A DNA stretch of 64,000 nt from Paenibacillus ehimensis NBRC 15659 (GTDB lineage Bacteria; Bacillota; Bacilli; Paenibacillales; NBRC-103111). Positions 8,215 through 17,352 of the stretch are shown here, one piece after another. The stretch is from the NCBI RefSeq assembly GCF_004000785.1, contig NZ_BILX01000024.1, positions 1 to 64,000 of the forward strand, written 5' to 3'. A model generated the notes under the pieces. The model saw nothing but the letters and a program-made list of their open reading frames with translations. It had not been told where the DNA came from and did not search any database. Positions within the stretch are counted from its first letter, which is position 1. Each line of letters starts with the position of its first letter. Made by a program: the position numbers and the translations under genes.

Positions 8215-10182
8215 TTAATCCAACTGTCCGTGCTCGGCAAGAAGGGTAACAGCTAAAATAAACATCGCATGAGACCAGGTGAGGGGTACGACCCAAGCGG
8301 TCTCTCCCGTTTGCTTGTCGACCTGCTCCGGCAGCAGCCCTGCCGCCGTCCGGTGATCTATCGCCCATTGAAGGAGCGACTTGGCTTCGGCGTATTGCCC
8401 GCGATGAATGCGGTAATGGCACAGCCAGAGCGTCGTCAGAATCCACGGATTGCCGCCGATATAATGGTCGTTCTCGTAACGCTTGATGCCGCCGACCACG
8501 GGGGACGTCAAGTACTGCTCGATCGTATCGGCCGTGCGGACGACGCGCGGGTCGTCGGCAGGGAAGACGCCGAACGGAACGGAGATGCCGATCAGGCTGA
8601 TATCGACGATCGGGTCGTGCTCCAGGAAATAGGTCGTGTAGCCTTTCGCATTGACGCTCACGGATGTACCGAGTGCTTGCTGTTGGGCTTCCCGGTAAAC
8701 CGCCTCCGGCACCGCCAGCTTTAAAGCGCGGTAGAAGGCGCCTTTCTCCTCGTTCCAGCACAGCTCGCCGATCGATTGGCGGATGCGCTTCGCCGCGAGG
8801 CTCCATTCGCTAGCCAGCTCCGGCTTGCCGAGCCGTTCGGCAAAGGAGGCTGCCGCCGTTAAACCGCCGAAAACCGCACCCGCCGAATACGTATGCTCGG
8901 CGAAGCGCTCCTCCCACAAGTCCATGCTGCAGGCGGGCAATCCGGTTTCCGCATCGATGTAGCCGGCAAGGAAGCGCGCGCCCCGTTCGACGGCAGGCCA
9001 TACGTTATGCAGGAAAGCGTCATCCTGTACCTGCAGATAATGCTGCCACATGCCCCAAATAATCGAAGCGCCTTCGTCGATCTGCAACCCCCAGGACGGA
9101 GCCAGCCGGCCGTCGTGGTAATGCCGCTGCTGCCAGGAGCCGTCCGGGTCCTGAGCCGTGAGGGTCCATTCGTAAAACTTCGCGGACAACTCCGTCAGGC
9201 CGACGCGGTCCAGCGCCGTCGTAATAAACGCGGCGTCACGGCCCCAGCAATAAGAGTAGCCCCCGCATCGGGAAAATTGCTCGTCGAATTCGGGAGCGGC
9301 CACGACGCTGCCGGACTTCTCGTCGCTCATGAGCTTCATCGCCAGCAGCGAACGCTCGTACAGCTCGCAGATATCGCTTCGCGATCCGGGGGCAGGGGCG
9401 GCACCGTTCAGGAATTGGTGCCAATAGCTCTCCGTGAACGCATACCAGTAAGCATGCGGACGGCTTTTGGCTTTGGCCAGCGATTGACGGGCGGCCGCCC
9501 GCGTTTGGCCGGCGGCGATGTAAACAGGCACCTCTACAGCCGCGCCCGGCTCCAGCTTTTCCATGTGCCAGCACAGCGCGCCATCCGGCTTCATGTCAAT
9601 CCCGTGTCCGTTTAAGTGGCCGGTCTGCGCGTTTTCCCACACGTTGGCTCCGGCTTGATATTCTGTGCAAACGTTTGAACTGGAGACCGAAAAAATATAC
9701 TCGTGCCGCAGGTGCATGAGCGAATCGTGCGCTTCGTCGAACTGGGTCGTATGATAAAAAGGCGTTTCCATCGAGCGGAACGACGAGTAATACATAAAGC
9801 GGAACGATACCGGCGTCTCGCCGCGGTTCGTGAACGTATACTGGCGGACGACGAAATCTTCGCCCGGAACCGCGTAATCGACCGTCTCCGCGGACAGCGG
9901 GAAGCGCTCGGAAACGGCCGTCGTTTTAAACATGTTCGTCCGGGGCACGTAGGAGGCTTCGTGCCGCCAGCCGTCTTCCTCGCCGTCAAACCAAGTCGTC
10001 CCCGGTGTGGTCCCTTCGATGTGCAGGCCGCTGCGGATTTCGTCCACATGCTGCGGGTAGTCGATATGCGGCCACCACAGGCGGTACATCCGGCCGGTGC
10101 GGCCCAGGGAGGCGAGAAAACGGGAGTTTCCGACGATCGCGTCGATCAAGTAGGGCTTTTTCGTTGTGTACATCTGCTGCAT
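8215..10182 (-). CDS. cytoplasmic GH15 glucoamylase-type hydrolase
   Basis: 655 residues, no signal peptide. The N-terminal beta-sandwich (about 1-260) and C-terminal alpha/alpha barrel match bacterial GH15 enzymes (glucan 1,4-alpha-glucosidase or glucodextranase-like). GRDAAFI, the general acid E370 in QIDEGASIIW and the general base glutamate in LLPEQVD near the C-terminus are visible. It would release glucose from maltodextrins imported by the ABC system nearby. It starts five bases after the lacI-type gene stops, so the two form an operon. GGAG is two bases from ATG 10182; an in-frame ATG at 10173 is an alternative. An operator-like site lies inside the gene. Confidence 0.85.
   Translation of the reverse strand: MQQMYTTKKPYLIDAIVGNSRFLASLGRTGRMYRLWWPHIDYPQHVDEIRSGLHIEGTTPGTTWFDGEEDGWRHEASYVPRTNMFKTTAVSERFPLSAETVDYAVPGEDFVVRQYTFTNRGETPVSFRFMYYSSFRSMETPFYHTTQFDEAHDSLMHLRHEYIFSVSSSNVCTEYQAGANVWENAQTGHLNGHGIDMKPDGALCWHMEKLEPGAAVEVPVYIAAGQTRAAARQSLAKAKSRPHAYWYAFTESYWHQFLNGAAPAPGSRSDICELYERSLLAMKLMSDEKSGSVVAAPEFDEQFSRCGGYSYCWGRDAAFITTALDRVGLTELSAKFYEWTLTAQDPDGSWQQRHYHDGRLAPSWGLQIDEGASIIWGMWQHYLQVQDDAFLHNVWPAVERGARFLAGYIDAETGLPACSMDLWEERFAEHTYSAGAVFGGLTAAASFAERLGKPELASEWSLAAKRIRQSIGELCWNEEKGAFYRALKLAVPEAVYREAQQQALGTSVSVNAKGYTTYFLEHDPIVDISLIGISVPFGVFPADDPRVVRTADTIEQYLTSPVVGGIKRYENDHYIGGNPWILTTLWLCHYRIHRGQYAEAKSLLQWAIDHRTAAGLLPEQVDKQTGETAWVVPLTWSHAMFILAVTLLAEHGQLD
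9668..9677. promoter_or_regulatory. intragenic LacI-type operator in the GH15 gene
   Basis: The palindrome CAAACGTTTG sits in an 18-base stretch identical to the site upstream of the lacI-type gene (core 11359-11368). It lies about 500 bases into the GH15 coding sequence. Such an exact match suggests a genuine binding site that could loop with the upstream operators or block elongation. Confidence 0.55.
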
Positions 10183-10187
10183 CTCTC

Positions 10188-11213
10188 CTAGTCTTTAGCT
10201 TGAATGAGGGACGATTCCCGCACGATCAGGCGGTGGGGAATGATCACGCGCTTTTGGGGCATGGCTTCGCCCTTGACGGCCCGGATGAGCGTTTGCGAAG
10301 CGGTGTAGCCGATCTGGTAAATCCCGATATCCATGGAGCTGATCGGCGGCGTCGACAGCTCGGATAACGATATGTTGTTGAAGCCGACCAGGCTGAGATC
10401 GTCCGGGACCTTGTAGCCGAGCTCCGTCAGACCTCGCAGCACGCCGAAAGCGACCACGTCGTCGATCGCCACAAGCGCCGTCGGCCGTTCGGGAAGACAC
10501 ATGAAAAACGACATTGCACGATAGCCGCTTTCCTGCAAAAAATCCCCCTCGACGATCCATTCGGGGCGGGCTTCGATCCCGGCATCCTTGAGCGCTTGCA
10601 AATATCCCTTCATCCGGTCCCCGGAAACGATCAGGTTCGGCGGGCCGCTCACAAATCCGATGCGCTTGTGTCCTTGGGCGATCAAATGGCGGGTAGCGTC
10701 GTAAGCCGCCTGCACGTTGTCGTTGTCCACCGACAAAATATCGGGAAAATCGTCGCTGCGCCCGATCAGAACAAAAGGGAAGCCGTGCTCGAGCATGAAC
10801 GAAATGAGCGGGTCGCTTTGGCGCGAATACAGCAAAATCACGCCGTCGACCCGCCGGCCCTTGACAAGCCGGGTAACGGCTTCCAGCTCTTCCCGCTCCG
10901 TTGTCCCGGTTGTCATCATGAGGTCGTACCCCGTACGCGCCGATTGGGTAACGATGCCGCGGATCACCTCGGAGAAGAACAGATTCAGAAACAGCTCTTC
11001 GGCCGGTCTGGGCAAGATTAAGCCGATGGTATTCGTCGTTTTGGAGACGAGGCTTTTGGCCATGATATTGGGGTGATAGCCGAGCTCCTTCAGCACTTCC
11101 CTCACCTTCGCTGCGGTCGCCGGACTGATCCGGGGATGATTCGAAAGAACGCGCGATACGGTGGAAGGGGATACGCCGGCTTTTTTGGCGACGTCGACGA
11201 TCGTAATTGCCAT
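10188..11213 (-). CDS. LacI-family regulator of maltodextrin/cyclodextrin genes
   Basis: 341 residues beginning with the LacI helix-turn-helix (TIVDVAKKAGVSPSTVSRVL) and the hinge region, then a periplasmic-binding-protein-like effector domain. ATG 11213 has GGAGG nine bases upstream; a longer in-frame reading to 11396 is not supported. It lies between the binding-protein operon and the GH15 gene and is flanked by CAAACG palindromes typical of this family, so it most likely represses these genes and is released by maltose, maltodextrin or cyclodextrin. The ligand is inferred from neighbours. Confidence 0.88.
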   Translation of the reverse strand: MAITIVDVAKKAGVSPSTVSRVLSNHPRISPATAAKVREVLKELGYHPNIMAKSLVSKTTNTIGLILPRPAEELFLNLFFSEVIRGIVTQSARTGYDLMMTTGTTEREELEAVTRLVKGRRVDGVILLYSRQSDPLISFMLEHGFPFVLIGRSDDFPDILSVDNDNVQAAYDATRHLIAQGHKRIGFVSGPPNLIVSGDRMKGYLQALKDAGIEARPEWIVEGDFLQESGYRAMSFFMCLPERPTALVAIDDVVAFGVLRGLTELGYKVPDDLSLVGFNNISLSELSTPPISSMDIGIYQIGYTASQTLIRAVKGEAMPQKRVIIPHRLIVRESSLIQAKD

Positions 11214-11358
11214 ATTGAATAACCTCCGGATGTACTGTGGATAGGAGAGCCGCTTTCTTGCGGGATGTATGGCTGAAAGCTGCCGTCTTGCAGAAGTAAA
11301 GATTCGTGTTTCTCCATGGTAACATATCCGAGGCGGCAAATGTAAAACACGATCTGTG

Positions 11359-11368
11359 CAAACGTTTG
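11359..11368. promoter_or_regulatory. LacI-type operator upstream of its own gene
   Basis: CAAACGTTTG palindrome about 145 bases upstream of the regulator start; the surrounding 18 bases are repeated exactly inside the GH15 gene. Probably an autoregulatory site. Confidence 0.65.
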
Positions 11369-11570
11369 AACTACGGAGCGTACCAAGTGCATGCACTCTG
11401 TTTTCATGTTAACGCAAGAGCCGGACAATTGTAAATATGTGTTTCAAAATGATCACAGGTCGGTTAAATTTATGGAATTCCGGCTTGAAAATGTTGGAAA
11501 GCTAAGAAAATGGAAGGATAAGAGGGATCAGAGTGGGAATTTCAGCGAAAATCGGCTCAAATGACGCGTG

Positions 11571-11607
11571 CAAACGTTTTTACAAATTTTTGTGCAGGAG
11601 GTATGAT
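11571..11607 (+). promoter_or_regulatory. promoter of the importer operon with overlapping operator
   Basis: TTTACA at 11579-11584 and TATGAT at 11602-11607 are separated by exactly 17 bases. The operator-like CAAACGTTTT (11571-11580) overlaps the -35 box, so a bound LacI-type repressor would exclude RNA polymerase. Transcription would start near 11614, giving a leader of about 150 bases. Confidence 0.65.
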
Positions 11608-11684
11608 ATGTCGTGGATAAAGCGTTTCCAAGCGGGGAAATGGATGAGATTAACTTGTTTGTGGTGATCTTTACGGCTTGGTGC

Positions 11685-11696
11685 GCAAAGGTTTGC
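11685..11696 (+). promoter_or_regulatory. third operator-like palindrome in the importer leader
   Basis: GCAAAGGTTTGC is a perfect twelve-base palindrome similar to the CAAACGTTTG sites, placed about 114 bases downstream of the operator on the -35 box. Two operators on either side of a start site would suit DNA looping. The non-coding stretch 11214-11763 otherwise holds only these sites and the two promoters. Confidence 0.5.
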
Positions 11697-11763
11697 ATGA
11701 ATTGATTTTTGCAAGTAAAAGGCAGAATAACCATTTTAGAAGCTGAAAGGGGCACTCACGTAA

Positions 11764-13074
11764 ATGGAATTCAAGAAAAAGCTCTTGGCGCTGGTTGCCG
11801 TATCCTCCTTATCCGTCTCGATGGCAGCTTGCTCCGCCACGAACAAACCGGAAGCCGAGACTCCTTCGGGCACGAACAACAATGCGCAGGCGCCGGCGGC
11901 GGCGGGAGAAGCTGGCGCTTTGACGCCGGAGGAAGGCGCAAAGCTCGTGATTTGGGAGAGCAAAGATGAACGCGTGTTCACGGATGAAATTGCAAAGCTC
12001 TTTACCGAAAAATACAACATTCCGGTTCAAATCGACGAAATCGCCCCGACGGATCAGGTTACCCGACTGACCAACGACGGTCCTGCCGGCGTAGGCGCCG
12101 ACGTGGTAGTGTTTCCGCACGACCACTTGGGCCGGGCCGCATCGGCGCAATTGATTCTGCCGAATGACTCGTATGCCGAAGAAACGAAGAAAAACAATAC
12201 GGACAACGCGATTCAAGCCGTTACCTTCAATAATACGCTATACGGTTTTCCGCGGGCCGCTGAAACGTATGCGCTGTACTACAATAAAGAGCTGGTGAAG
12301 GAAGCTCCGAAATCGTTCGAGGACGTCATTGCGTTCAGCAAAACGTTCACGAACAAAGACAAAAATAAATTCGGCATCATGTGGGAAACCGGCAATACTT
12401 ACTTCAACTATCCGTTCATCGCTTCGACGGGCGGGTACCTGTTCGGCAAAAACGGCACGGACAAAACCGATATCGGTCTGAACAGCGAAGGCGCAATCGC
12501 AGGGATGAAAGTGTACTCCAGCTTGAGAGAAATTTTGCCCGTGAAATCCGGCGATATCAACCCGGACATCAAGAGGGGGCTGTTCACGGCAGGCGATGTG
12601 GCGATGGACATCAACGGTCCGTGGGAGCTGGCCGGGTACAAGAAAGCGCTTGGCGACAAGCTCGGCATCGCTCCGATCCCGACGGTCGGAGGCAAGCCGG
12701 CGGTATCGTTCTCCGGGGTAAAAGCATGGTACGTCAACTCCTTCTCGAAATATCCGAACGCGGCCAAGCTGTTTGCCAACTTCGCTTCCAGCAAGGAAGC
12801 GCAGCTTCTGCTGCACAAAAAGGTCGGAGCGATCCCGACGAACAAAGAGGCGCAAGAGGACCAGCAAATCAAGAACGATCCGATCATCTCCGGTTTTGTC
12901 GCGCAGTTCAAGAACTCGCAGCCGATGCCGTCGATCCCGGAAATGGACAGCGTCTGGAATCCGCTTGACTCTGCGCTGACGGAAGTATGGAACAACGGCA
13001 AAGATCCGAAAGAGGCGCTCGATACGGCGGCCACCCGTCTGAAAGAGCTCATCAGCAGCGGCAAAAAGCAATAA
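11764..13074 (+). CDS. maltodextrin/cyclodextrin ABC transporter substrate-binding lipoprotein
   Basis: 436 residues. Lipoprotein signal peptide with lipobox MAAC (Cys about 22), a Thr/Ala/Pro-rich linker, then a MalE-like solute-binding domain (LVIWESKDERVFTDEI, GAIPTNKEA, PSIPEMDSVW). It resembles the B. subtilis MdxE (CycB) and Bacillus cyclo/maltodextrin-binding proteins. It captures maltodextrins or cyclodextrins at the outer face of the membrane for the two permeases that follow. AGGGG upstream is about eleven bases from the ATG. Next to a CGTase and a cyclodextrinase, cyclodextrin import is a reasonable inference. Confidence 0.88.
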   Translation: MEFKKKLLALVAVSSLSVSMAACSATNKPEAETPSGTNNNAQAPAAAGEAGALTPEEGAKLVIWESKDERVFTDEIAKLFTEKYNIPVQIDEIAPTDQVTRLTNDGPAGVGADVVVFPHDHLGRAASAQLILPNDSYAEETKKNNTDNAIQAVTFNNTLYGFPRAAETYALYYNKELVKEAPKSFEDVIAFSKTFTNKDKNKFGIMWETGNTYFNYPFIASTGGYLFGKNGTDKTDIGLNSEGAIAGMKVYSSLREILPVKSGDINPDIKRGLFTAGDVAMDINGPWELAGYKKALGDKLGIAPIPTVGGKPAVSFSGVKAWYVNSFSKYPNAAKLFANFASSKEAQLLLHKKVGAIPTNKEAQEDQQIKNDPIISGFVAQFKNSQPMPSIPEMDSVWNPLDSALTEVWNNGKDPKEALDTAATRLKELISSGKKQ

Positions 13075-13098
13075 CGGAACGGGAGTCCGGGCAAGGGT

Positions 13099-13140
13099 TC
13101 ACCCGTCGCGAATCCGGCGGGTGATTCCACATTTTTTTTT
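13099..13140 (+). terminator. intercistronic hairpin after the binding-protein gene
   Basis: TCACCCG (13099-13105) pairs with CGGGTGA (13118-13124); nine T residues follow after seven bases. Such partial terminators or mRNA stabilisers commonly let binding proteins be made in excess over permeases. Confidence 0.5.
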
Positions 13141-13164
13141 CGGGGAGAGGAGCATCGTCGTACA

Positions 13165-14478
13165 ATGTCTCAACATCGGATCACCGCAGCGGTGCTGTCA
13201 TGCATCGGATTAGGGTTAGGACAATGGTATAACCGGCAATGGCTTAAAGGGCTGGTGCTGCTGCTCATCGAGGTGGCTGCGCTGAAGTATTTCGTCCAAC
13301 ATTTAGGCCAGGCGCTGTGGGGGATTGTCACGCTTGGCGAACAGGCGATGCACTTGGAGAAAGTCAATGGCATTGCCAAAATGGTTCCCGGAGACCACTC
13401 CATCTTTTTGTTGATTCAGGGCGTCATTACCTTGCTGGTGCTTGCCTTGTTCATCCTTCTGTACGTGCTTGTCGTCAAGGATGCGTATCTCGTCGGAAAG
13501 CTGCGGGAAGCGGGGGGAAGACCGAATAATTTCATCCAGTCGCTGGCCTATATCCGGGACAGAAAATTTGCGGAAGCGTTTTTGATGCTGCCGGCGGCGG
13601 GCATTTTGTTTTTTACCGTCATGCCGATCATCTTTATGATTCTGCTGTCGTTCACGAACTATTCTTCTCCTAACCATATGCCCCCGGCCAAATTGGTCGA
13701 CTGGGTAGGTTTCCAGACCTTTAAGGATCTTGTCGGACTGAAGACATGGAGCCATACGTTCTTTGGCGTATTGCGCTGGACGATCGTTTGGGCGGTATTG
13801 TCCACCATAACGACCTTTTTCGGCGGGTTTCTGGTGGCCTTGATCATTCAGCAGAAGGATATCCGCTTCAAAGGGTTTTGGCGGACGATCATGATCATTC
13901 CTTACGCCATTCCGCAGCTCATTTCTCTGCTGGTGATGCGAAATCTGTTCAACGGCCAGTTCGGACCGATCAACCAATATTTATCGTATTTCGGACTTGG
14001 GAAATTGCCGTGGCTGACGGACCCGCTCTGGGCCAAAGTGACGGTTATCGTCGTGAACATGTGGGTCGGCGTGCCGGTTTCCATGCTGCTGATCATGGGC
14101 GTGCTGACGACCATCCCGCGCGATATGTACGAGGCGGCGGAAGTGGACGGGGCGACCACGTTTCAAAAGTTCAGAATCATTACGCTGCCGATGGTCATGT
14201 TCACGACGGCTCCGATTCTCATTACGCAGTTTGCGGGGAATATCAACAACTTCAATGCGATCTTCCTGCTGACGGACGGCAATCCGGTCGAAGGGGAGTA
14301 TCAATATGCGGGCGCAACCGACCTGCTTGTCACCTGGTTATATAAGCTGACGCTGAACCAAAGCCAGTTCAACATGGCCTCGGCCGTCGGTATTATCATT
14401 TTCCTGATCATCGCTTCGTTCTCGATCTACAATTACCGCAGGACCCGCTCGTTCCGGGAGGAGGATATGATCCAATGA
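13165..14478 (+). CDS. MalF-type ABC permease
   Basis: 437 residues with an N-terminal membrane region of about 140 residues before the permease core, as in Bacillus MdxF/MalF proteins. The conserved EAA loop reads EAAEVDGATTFQKFRIITLP (about 325-345) and is the site where the ATPase docks. It forms half of the membrane channel with the MalG-type subunit. No ATPase gene is present in the window, so a shared MsmX-like ATPase elsewhere is expected. The gene follows the binding-protein gene by about 90 bases containing a hairpin. Confidence 0.9.
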   Translation: MSQHRITAAVLSCIGLGLGQWYNRQWLKGLVLLLIEVAALKYFVQHLGQALWGIVTLGEQAMHLEKVNGIAKMVPGDHSIFLLIQGVITLLVLALFILLYVLVVKDAYLVGKLREAGGRPNNFIQSLAYIRDRKFAEAFLMLPAAGILFFTVMPIIFMILLSFTNYSSPNHMPPAKLVDWVGFQTFKDLVGLKTWSHTFFGVLRWTIVWAVLSTITTFFGGFLVALIIQQKDIRFKGFWRTIMIIPYAIPQLISLLVMRNLFNGQFGPINQYLSYFGLGKLPWLTDPLWAKVTVIVVNMWVGVPVSMLLIMGVLTTIPRDMYEAAEVDGATTFQKFRIITLPMVMFTTAPILITQFAGNINNFNAIFLLTDGNPVEGEYQYAGATDLLVTWLYKLTLNQSQFNMASAVGIIIFLIIASFSIYNYRRTRSFREEDMIQ

Positions 14479-15320
14479 TAGGGAGAAAATTAAGCCGTGC
14501 GATTCGCCTGACGTTCAGCTATCTGTTTCTGGCCGTGGCGTGCATATGCTGCTTATATCCGGCGCTGTGGGTCATTCTGGCTTCCTTCCGGCCGGGCCGT
14601 TCCTTGTACAGCAAAACCTTGCTTCCCGAGCAATTCGTCTTAGAGCATTATACGGAGCTGTTTACGTCCAAAAGCTTCCTGTTCGGCACCTGGTACTGGA
14701 ATACGCTCAAAATCGCCACCTTATCGATGATTTTCGGTACATTGATGGTGCTGCTGTGCGGCTACGCGCTGTCCCGTTTCCGGTTCAAAGGACGCAAGAC
14801 CGCGCTGTCCACCTTGCTGATTCTCGGGATGTTCCCCGGCTTCATGAGCTTGATCGCCATTTACATCCTGCTGAAAGAATTGAACCTGCTGGATACGCAT
14901 CTGGCGATGATCATCGTCTACTCCTTCGGCGCTCCGCTGCTGGGCAGCTTTATCGCCAAAGGCTTTTTCGATACGATCCCCCGCAGTCTGGATGAAGCGG
15001 CAAGAATCGACGGCGCGAACAACGTTACGATCTTCGTCAAAATCATGCTTCCGCTCTCCAAGCCGATGCTGGCCTATGCCGCACTGACGCAGTTCGTCGG
15101 CCCTTGGATCGATTTTATTTTTGCGCGGATGGTGCTGCGTTCAAGAGACAAATGGACGCTCGCCGTCGGCCTGTACGACCAGATCAGCAGCAACCAGAAC
15201 AGCAATTTTACGCTGTTTGCGGCGGCCGCCGTGCTGATTGCGGTTCCGATTTCGCTCCTGTTCATTTATTTGCAGCGCTTCCTGGTGGAAGGGCTGACGG
15301 CGGGAGCAAGCAAAGGTTGA
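14475..15320 (+). CDS. MalG-type ABC permease
   Basis: 281 residues, six predicted membrane helices, EAA loop EAARIDGANNVTIFVKIMLP around 174-193. It overlaps the MalF gene by ATGA, so the pair is translationally coupled and should be made in equal amounts. Together they move maltodextrin or cyclodextrin through the membrane. A terminator follows directly. Confidence 0.9.
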   Translation: MIGRKLSRAIRLTFSYLFLAVACICCLYPALWVILASFRPGRSLYSKTLLPEQFVLEHYTELFTSKSFLFGTWYWNTLKIATLSMIFGTLMVLLCGYALSRFRFKGRKTALSTLLILGMFPGFMSLIAIYILLKELNLLDTHLAMIIVYSFGAPLLGSFIAKGFFDTIPRSLDEAARIDGANNVTIFVKIMLPLSKPMLAYAALTQFVGPWIDFIFARMVLRSRDKWTLAVGLYDQISSNQNSNFTLFAAAAVLIAVPISLLFIYLQRFLVEGLTAGASKG

Positions 15321-15355
15321 GTCGTACGTTGGATGACAAATCGAAGTGAAAAGAG

Positions 15356-15399
15356 AAGGGGACAAGTCCCGCATACTTGCGGAGCATGCCCCTTTTTTC
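15356..15399 (+). terminator. intrinsic terminator of the importer operon
   Basis: AAGGGG (15356-15361) pairs with CCCCTT (15389-15394), with an inner CCGC/GCGG helix, ending in six T residues. It also separates the importer from the convergent GH13 gene. Confidence 0.8.
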
Positions 15400-15428
15400 G
15401 TGCGCAGATTGGCTTTAGGGGCCGTCTT

Positions 15429-17171
15429 TTATTGCGCCAGCAGAAGACGGAAGCCGTTCGCCGGTAATAGCAGAGTCAATTCACCGTTTTCCGCGATCAG
15501 GTCTTCTTCGGTCAATACATCCTTCCAACGATCGCGATCGACCGGCAAAGCCAGCATATCGGCCTGGGAACCCGCATTGACGGCGACGATGAAACGGTCG
15601 CTGCCCAGCGAGCGTTCGTAGGCAAGGCGCATATCGTTGTCCTGCGCGAACCGGAAGGTCAGATCGCCCGTACGTAGCGCTTCGTAAGCTTTGCGCAGCG
15701 CGATGACTTGCCGAAAGAAGTCGAACAGCTCGCGGTCCTGCTTCGCTTCGTCCCATTCCATGCATTTGCGGCAGCCGGGATCGTAGCCTCCGGTCAGGCC
15801 GATTTCGTCGCCGTAATAGACGCAGGGCGTGCCGGTCAGCGTGAACTGAAGCAGCGTAGCCAGCTTCATCCGCTGCTTATCCTCATCGCAAAGGGTCAGC
15901 AGACGCACCGTATCGTGGCTTCCGAGCAGGTTGAAGGCGGCTTCGTTCGCTTGCTGCGGATAACTTGCCAGAAGAGCGCCCAAGGCGTTGGCGAAGCTTG
16001 CGCCGTCCCGCTCCTTCTTGGCCGCAAATTCAATAATGATATTCGTCAGCGGATAATTCATCACCGCATCGAATTGGTCTCCCATGAGCCAAGGCATGGA
16101 GTCGTGCATAATTTCGCCGAGAATGTAGGCGTCGGGCTTCGCCTTTTTCACGACGTCGCGGAATTCGCGCCAGAAGCGGTGGTCGACTTCATTGGCGACG
16201 TCGAGGCGCCAGCCGTCGATGTCCGCTTCTTCGATCCAGTACTTGGCTACCTTCAGCAGGTATTCTTTAACCTCGGGGTGCTCGGTATTCAGCTTGGGCA
16301 TGATCGGCTCGTAGGCGAACGTGTCGTAGGTCGGCATGCCGTCCTTGACGCCGAGAGGCCATTCCCGCACATGGAACCAGCCGGCATACGGGGAGTCCGC
16401 TCCCTTTTCCATGACGTCAAGGAAGGGAGGGAACGTGTGCCCGCAGTGATTGAACACGGCGTCCAGCAGCACGCGGATGCCGCGCTCGTGGCAAGCCTTG
16501 ACCAGCTTCTTCAATGTTTCGTTCGTGCCGAAGTGAGGGTCCACCGTCAAATAATCGGCGGTATCGTATTTATGGTTGGTGGTCGCTTTGAAGAGCGGAT
16601 TGAAATAAATAGCGTTGACGCCAAGCGCGCTCAAATGGTCCAAATGGTCGATCACGCCTTGCAGGTCGCCACCGAAAAAGTTTTTGGGCGTCGGCTCGCC
16701 GCCCCAAGGTTGAACCCCCTCCGGATCGTTGTCCGAATCTCCGTTGGCGAAGCGCTCAGGGAAAATTTGGTAAAAAACGGCGTCTTTAACCCAAGCCGGG
16801 GGCGTAAACACGTCCGCCGGATTCAGGAAGGGAAAATCGAACATTTTGATGCTGTCCTTCGGCGCATCGCTCTCGATGCCGGTCTCGAGAAACCAAACGG
16901 CTTCTTCGCCCGCTTCCAGCCGGAAGGCGTACTTCATTCGGCGGAGAGGCGGCTGCACCGCTACGTGCCAATAATCGAACAGCTTGTCGCTGATCCACTT
17001 GGTCATGGGGATCTCCTCGGCGGTCCTGTCCCAAGCGTATTTGTCGCCGACGATCAAGGTGACCCGTTCGACGTCATCCCGCTTGGTGCGCAGGCGCAGG
17101 TGGATGGTGCGCTCATCGTAGGCATAGGCCCAGTTGGATTTCGGACGATGGTAGATGGCTTCCAATAACAT
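15429..17171 (-). CDS. GH13 neopullulanase / cyclomaltodextrinase
   Basis: 580 residues without a signal peptide. The N-terminal CBM34-like domain (about 1-120) is diagnostic of the GH13_20 group (cyclomaltodextrinase, neopullulanase, maltogenic amylase). The four conserved regions are present: [18 protein letters not shown] with nucleophile D324, ILGEIMHD with acid E353, and LLGSHDTVR with D420. It would open cyclodextrins and cut maltodextrins in the cytoplasm, feeding the GH15 enzyme. ATG 17171 has AGGAGGAG nine bases upstream; the ORF extension upstream runs through a terminator hairpin. No N-terminal export signal supports intracellular action. Confidence 0.9.
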   Translation of the reverse strand: MLLEAIYHRPKSNWAYAYDERTIHLRLRTKRDDVERVTLIVGDKYAWDRTAEEIPMTKWISDKLFDYWHVAVQPPLRRMKYAFRLEAGEEAVWFLETGIESDAPKDSIKMFDFPFLNPADVFTPPAWVKDAVFYQIFPERFANGDSDNDPEGVQPWGGEPTPKNFFGGDLQGVIDHLDHLSALGVNAIYFNPLFKATTNHKYDTADYLTVDPHFGTNETLKKLVKACHERGIRVLLDAVFNHCGHTFPPFLDVMEKGADSPYAGWFHVREWPLGVKDGMPTYDTFAYEPIMPKLNTEHPEVKEYLLKVAKYWIEEADIDGWRLDVANEVDHRFWREFRDVVKKAKPDAYILGEIMHDSMPWLMGDQFDAVMNYPLTNIIIEFAAKKERDGASFANALGALLASYPQQANEAAFNLLGSHDTVRLLTLCDEDKQRMKLATLLQFTLTGTPCVYYGDEIGLTGGYDPGCRKCMEWDEAKQDRELFDFFRQVIALRKAYEALRTGDLTFRFAQDNDMRLAYERSLGSDRFIVAVNAGSQADMLALPVDRDRWKDVLTEEDLIAENGELTLLLPANGFRLLLAQ

Positions 17172-17191
17172 AAAAGCATTCTCCTCCTTGG

Positions 17192-17240
17192 CAGCAAAAA
17201 AAAGGCACAGCCCCGATATAAAACGCGAGGTTGTACCTTT
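17192..17240 (-). terminator. terminator-like hairpin in the leader of the GH13 gene
   Basis: On the minus strand AAAGGTACA pairs with TGTGCCTTT (one G-U pair), the inner CCTCG/CGGGG extends the helix, and eight or more U residues follow. The hairpin lies between the predicted promoter (17272-17300) and the ribosome-binding site, so it is either a conditional attenuator or the terminator of transcripts arriving from the CGTase gene. The promoter upstream favours an attenuator. Confidence 0.6.
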
Positions 17241-17271
17241 TTCCGGTAGCATTGCCTTTAATTTTAGCTAT

Positions 17272-17300
17272 ACTATAGCATCACTTGGGCAGAAACTCAA
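17272..17300 (-). promoter_or_regulatory. predicted promoter of the GH13 gene
   Basis: On the minus strand TTGAGT (17295-17300) and TATAGT (17272-17277) are 17 bases apart. The start point near 17265 would give a leader of about 94 bases containing the terminator hairpin. Confidence 0.5.
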
Positions 17301-17352
17301 GACGGTTTTGGCCCCTCTTGGCCCAATTTTTTGGTGCCGCGATCCAGCAGCA

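Noticed and set aside
11608-11667. 19-codon ORF with AGGAGG at ideal distance upstream of the maltodextrin-binding gene
   Set aside because: Its ribosome site and start overlap a good -10 box (TATGAT 11602-11607) of the importer promoter, so the region is probably not transcribed as a leader.
15708-17168. 486-codon open frame on the plus strand
   Set aside because: It is the antisense of the GH13 gene, whose catalytic motifs are complete; the antisense reading has no recognisable motif or ribosome site.
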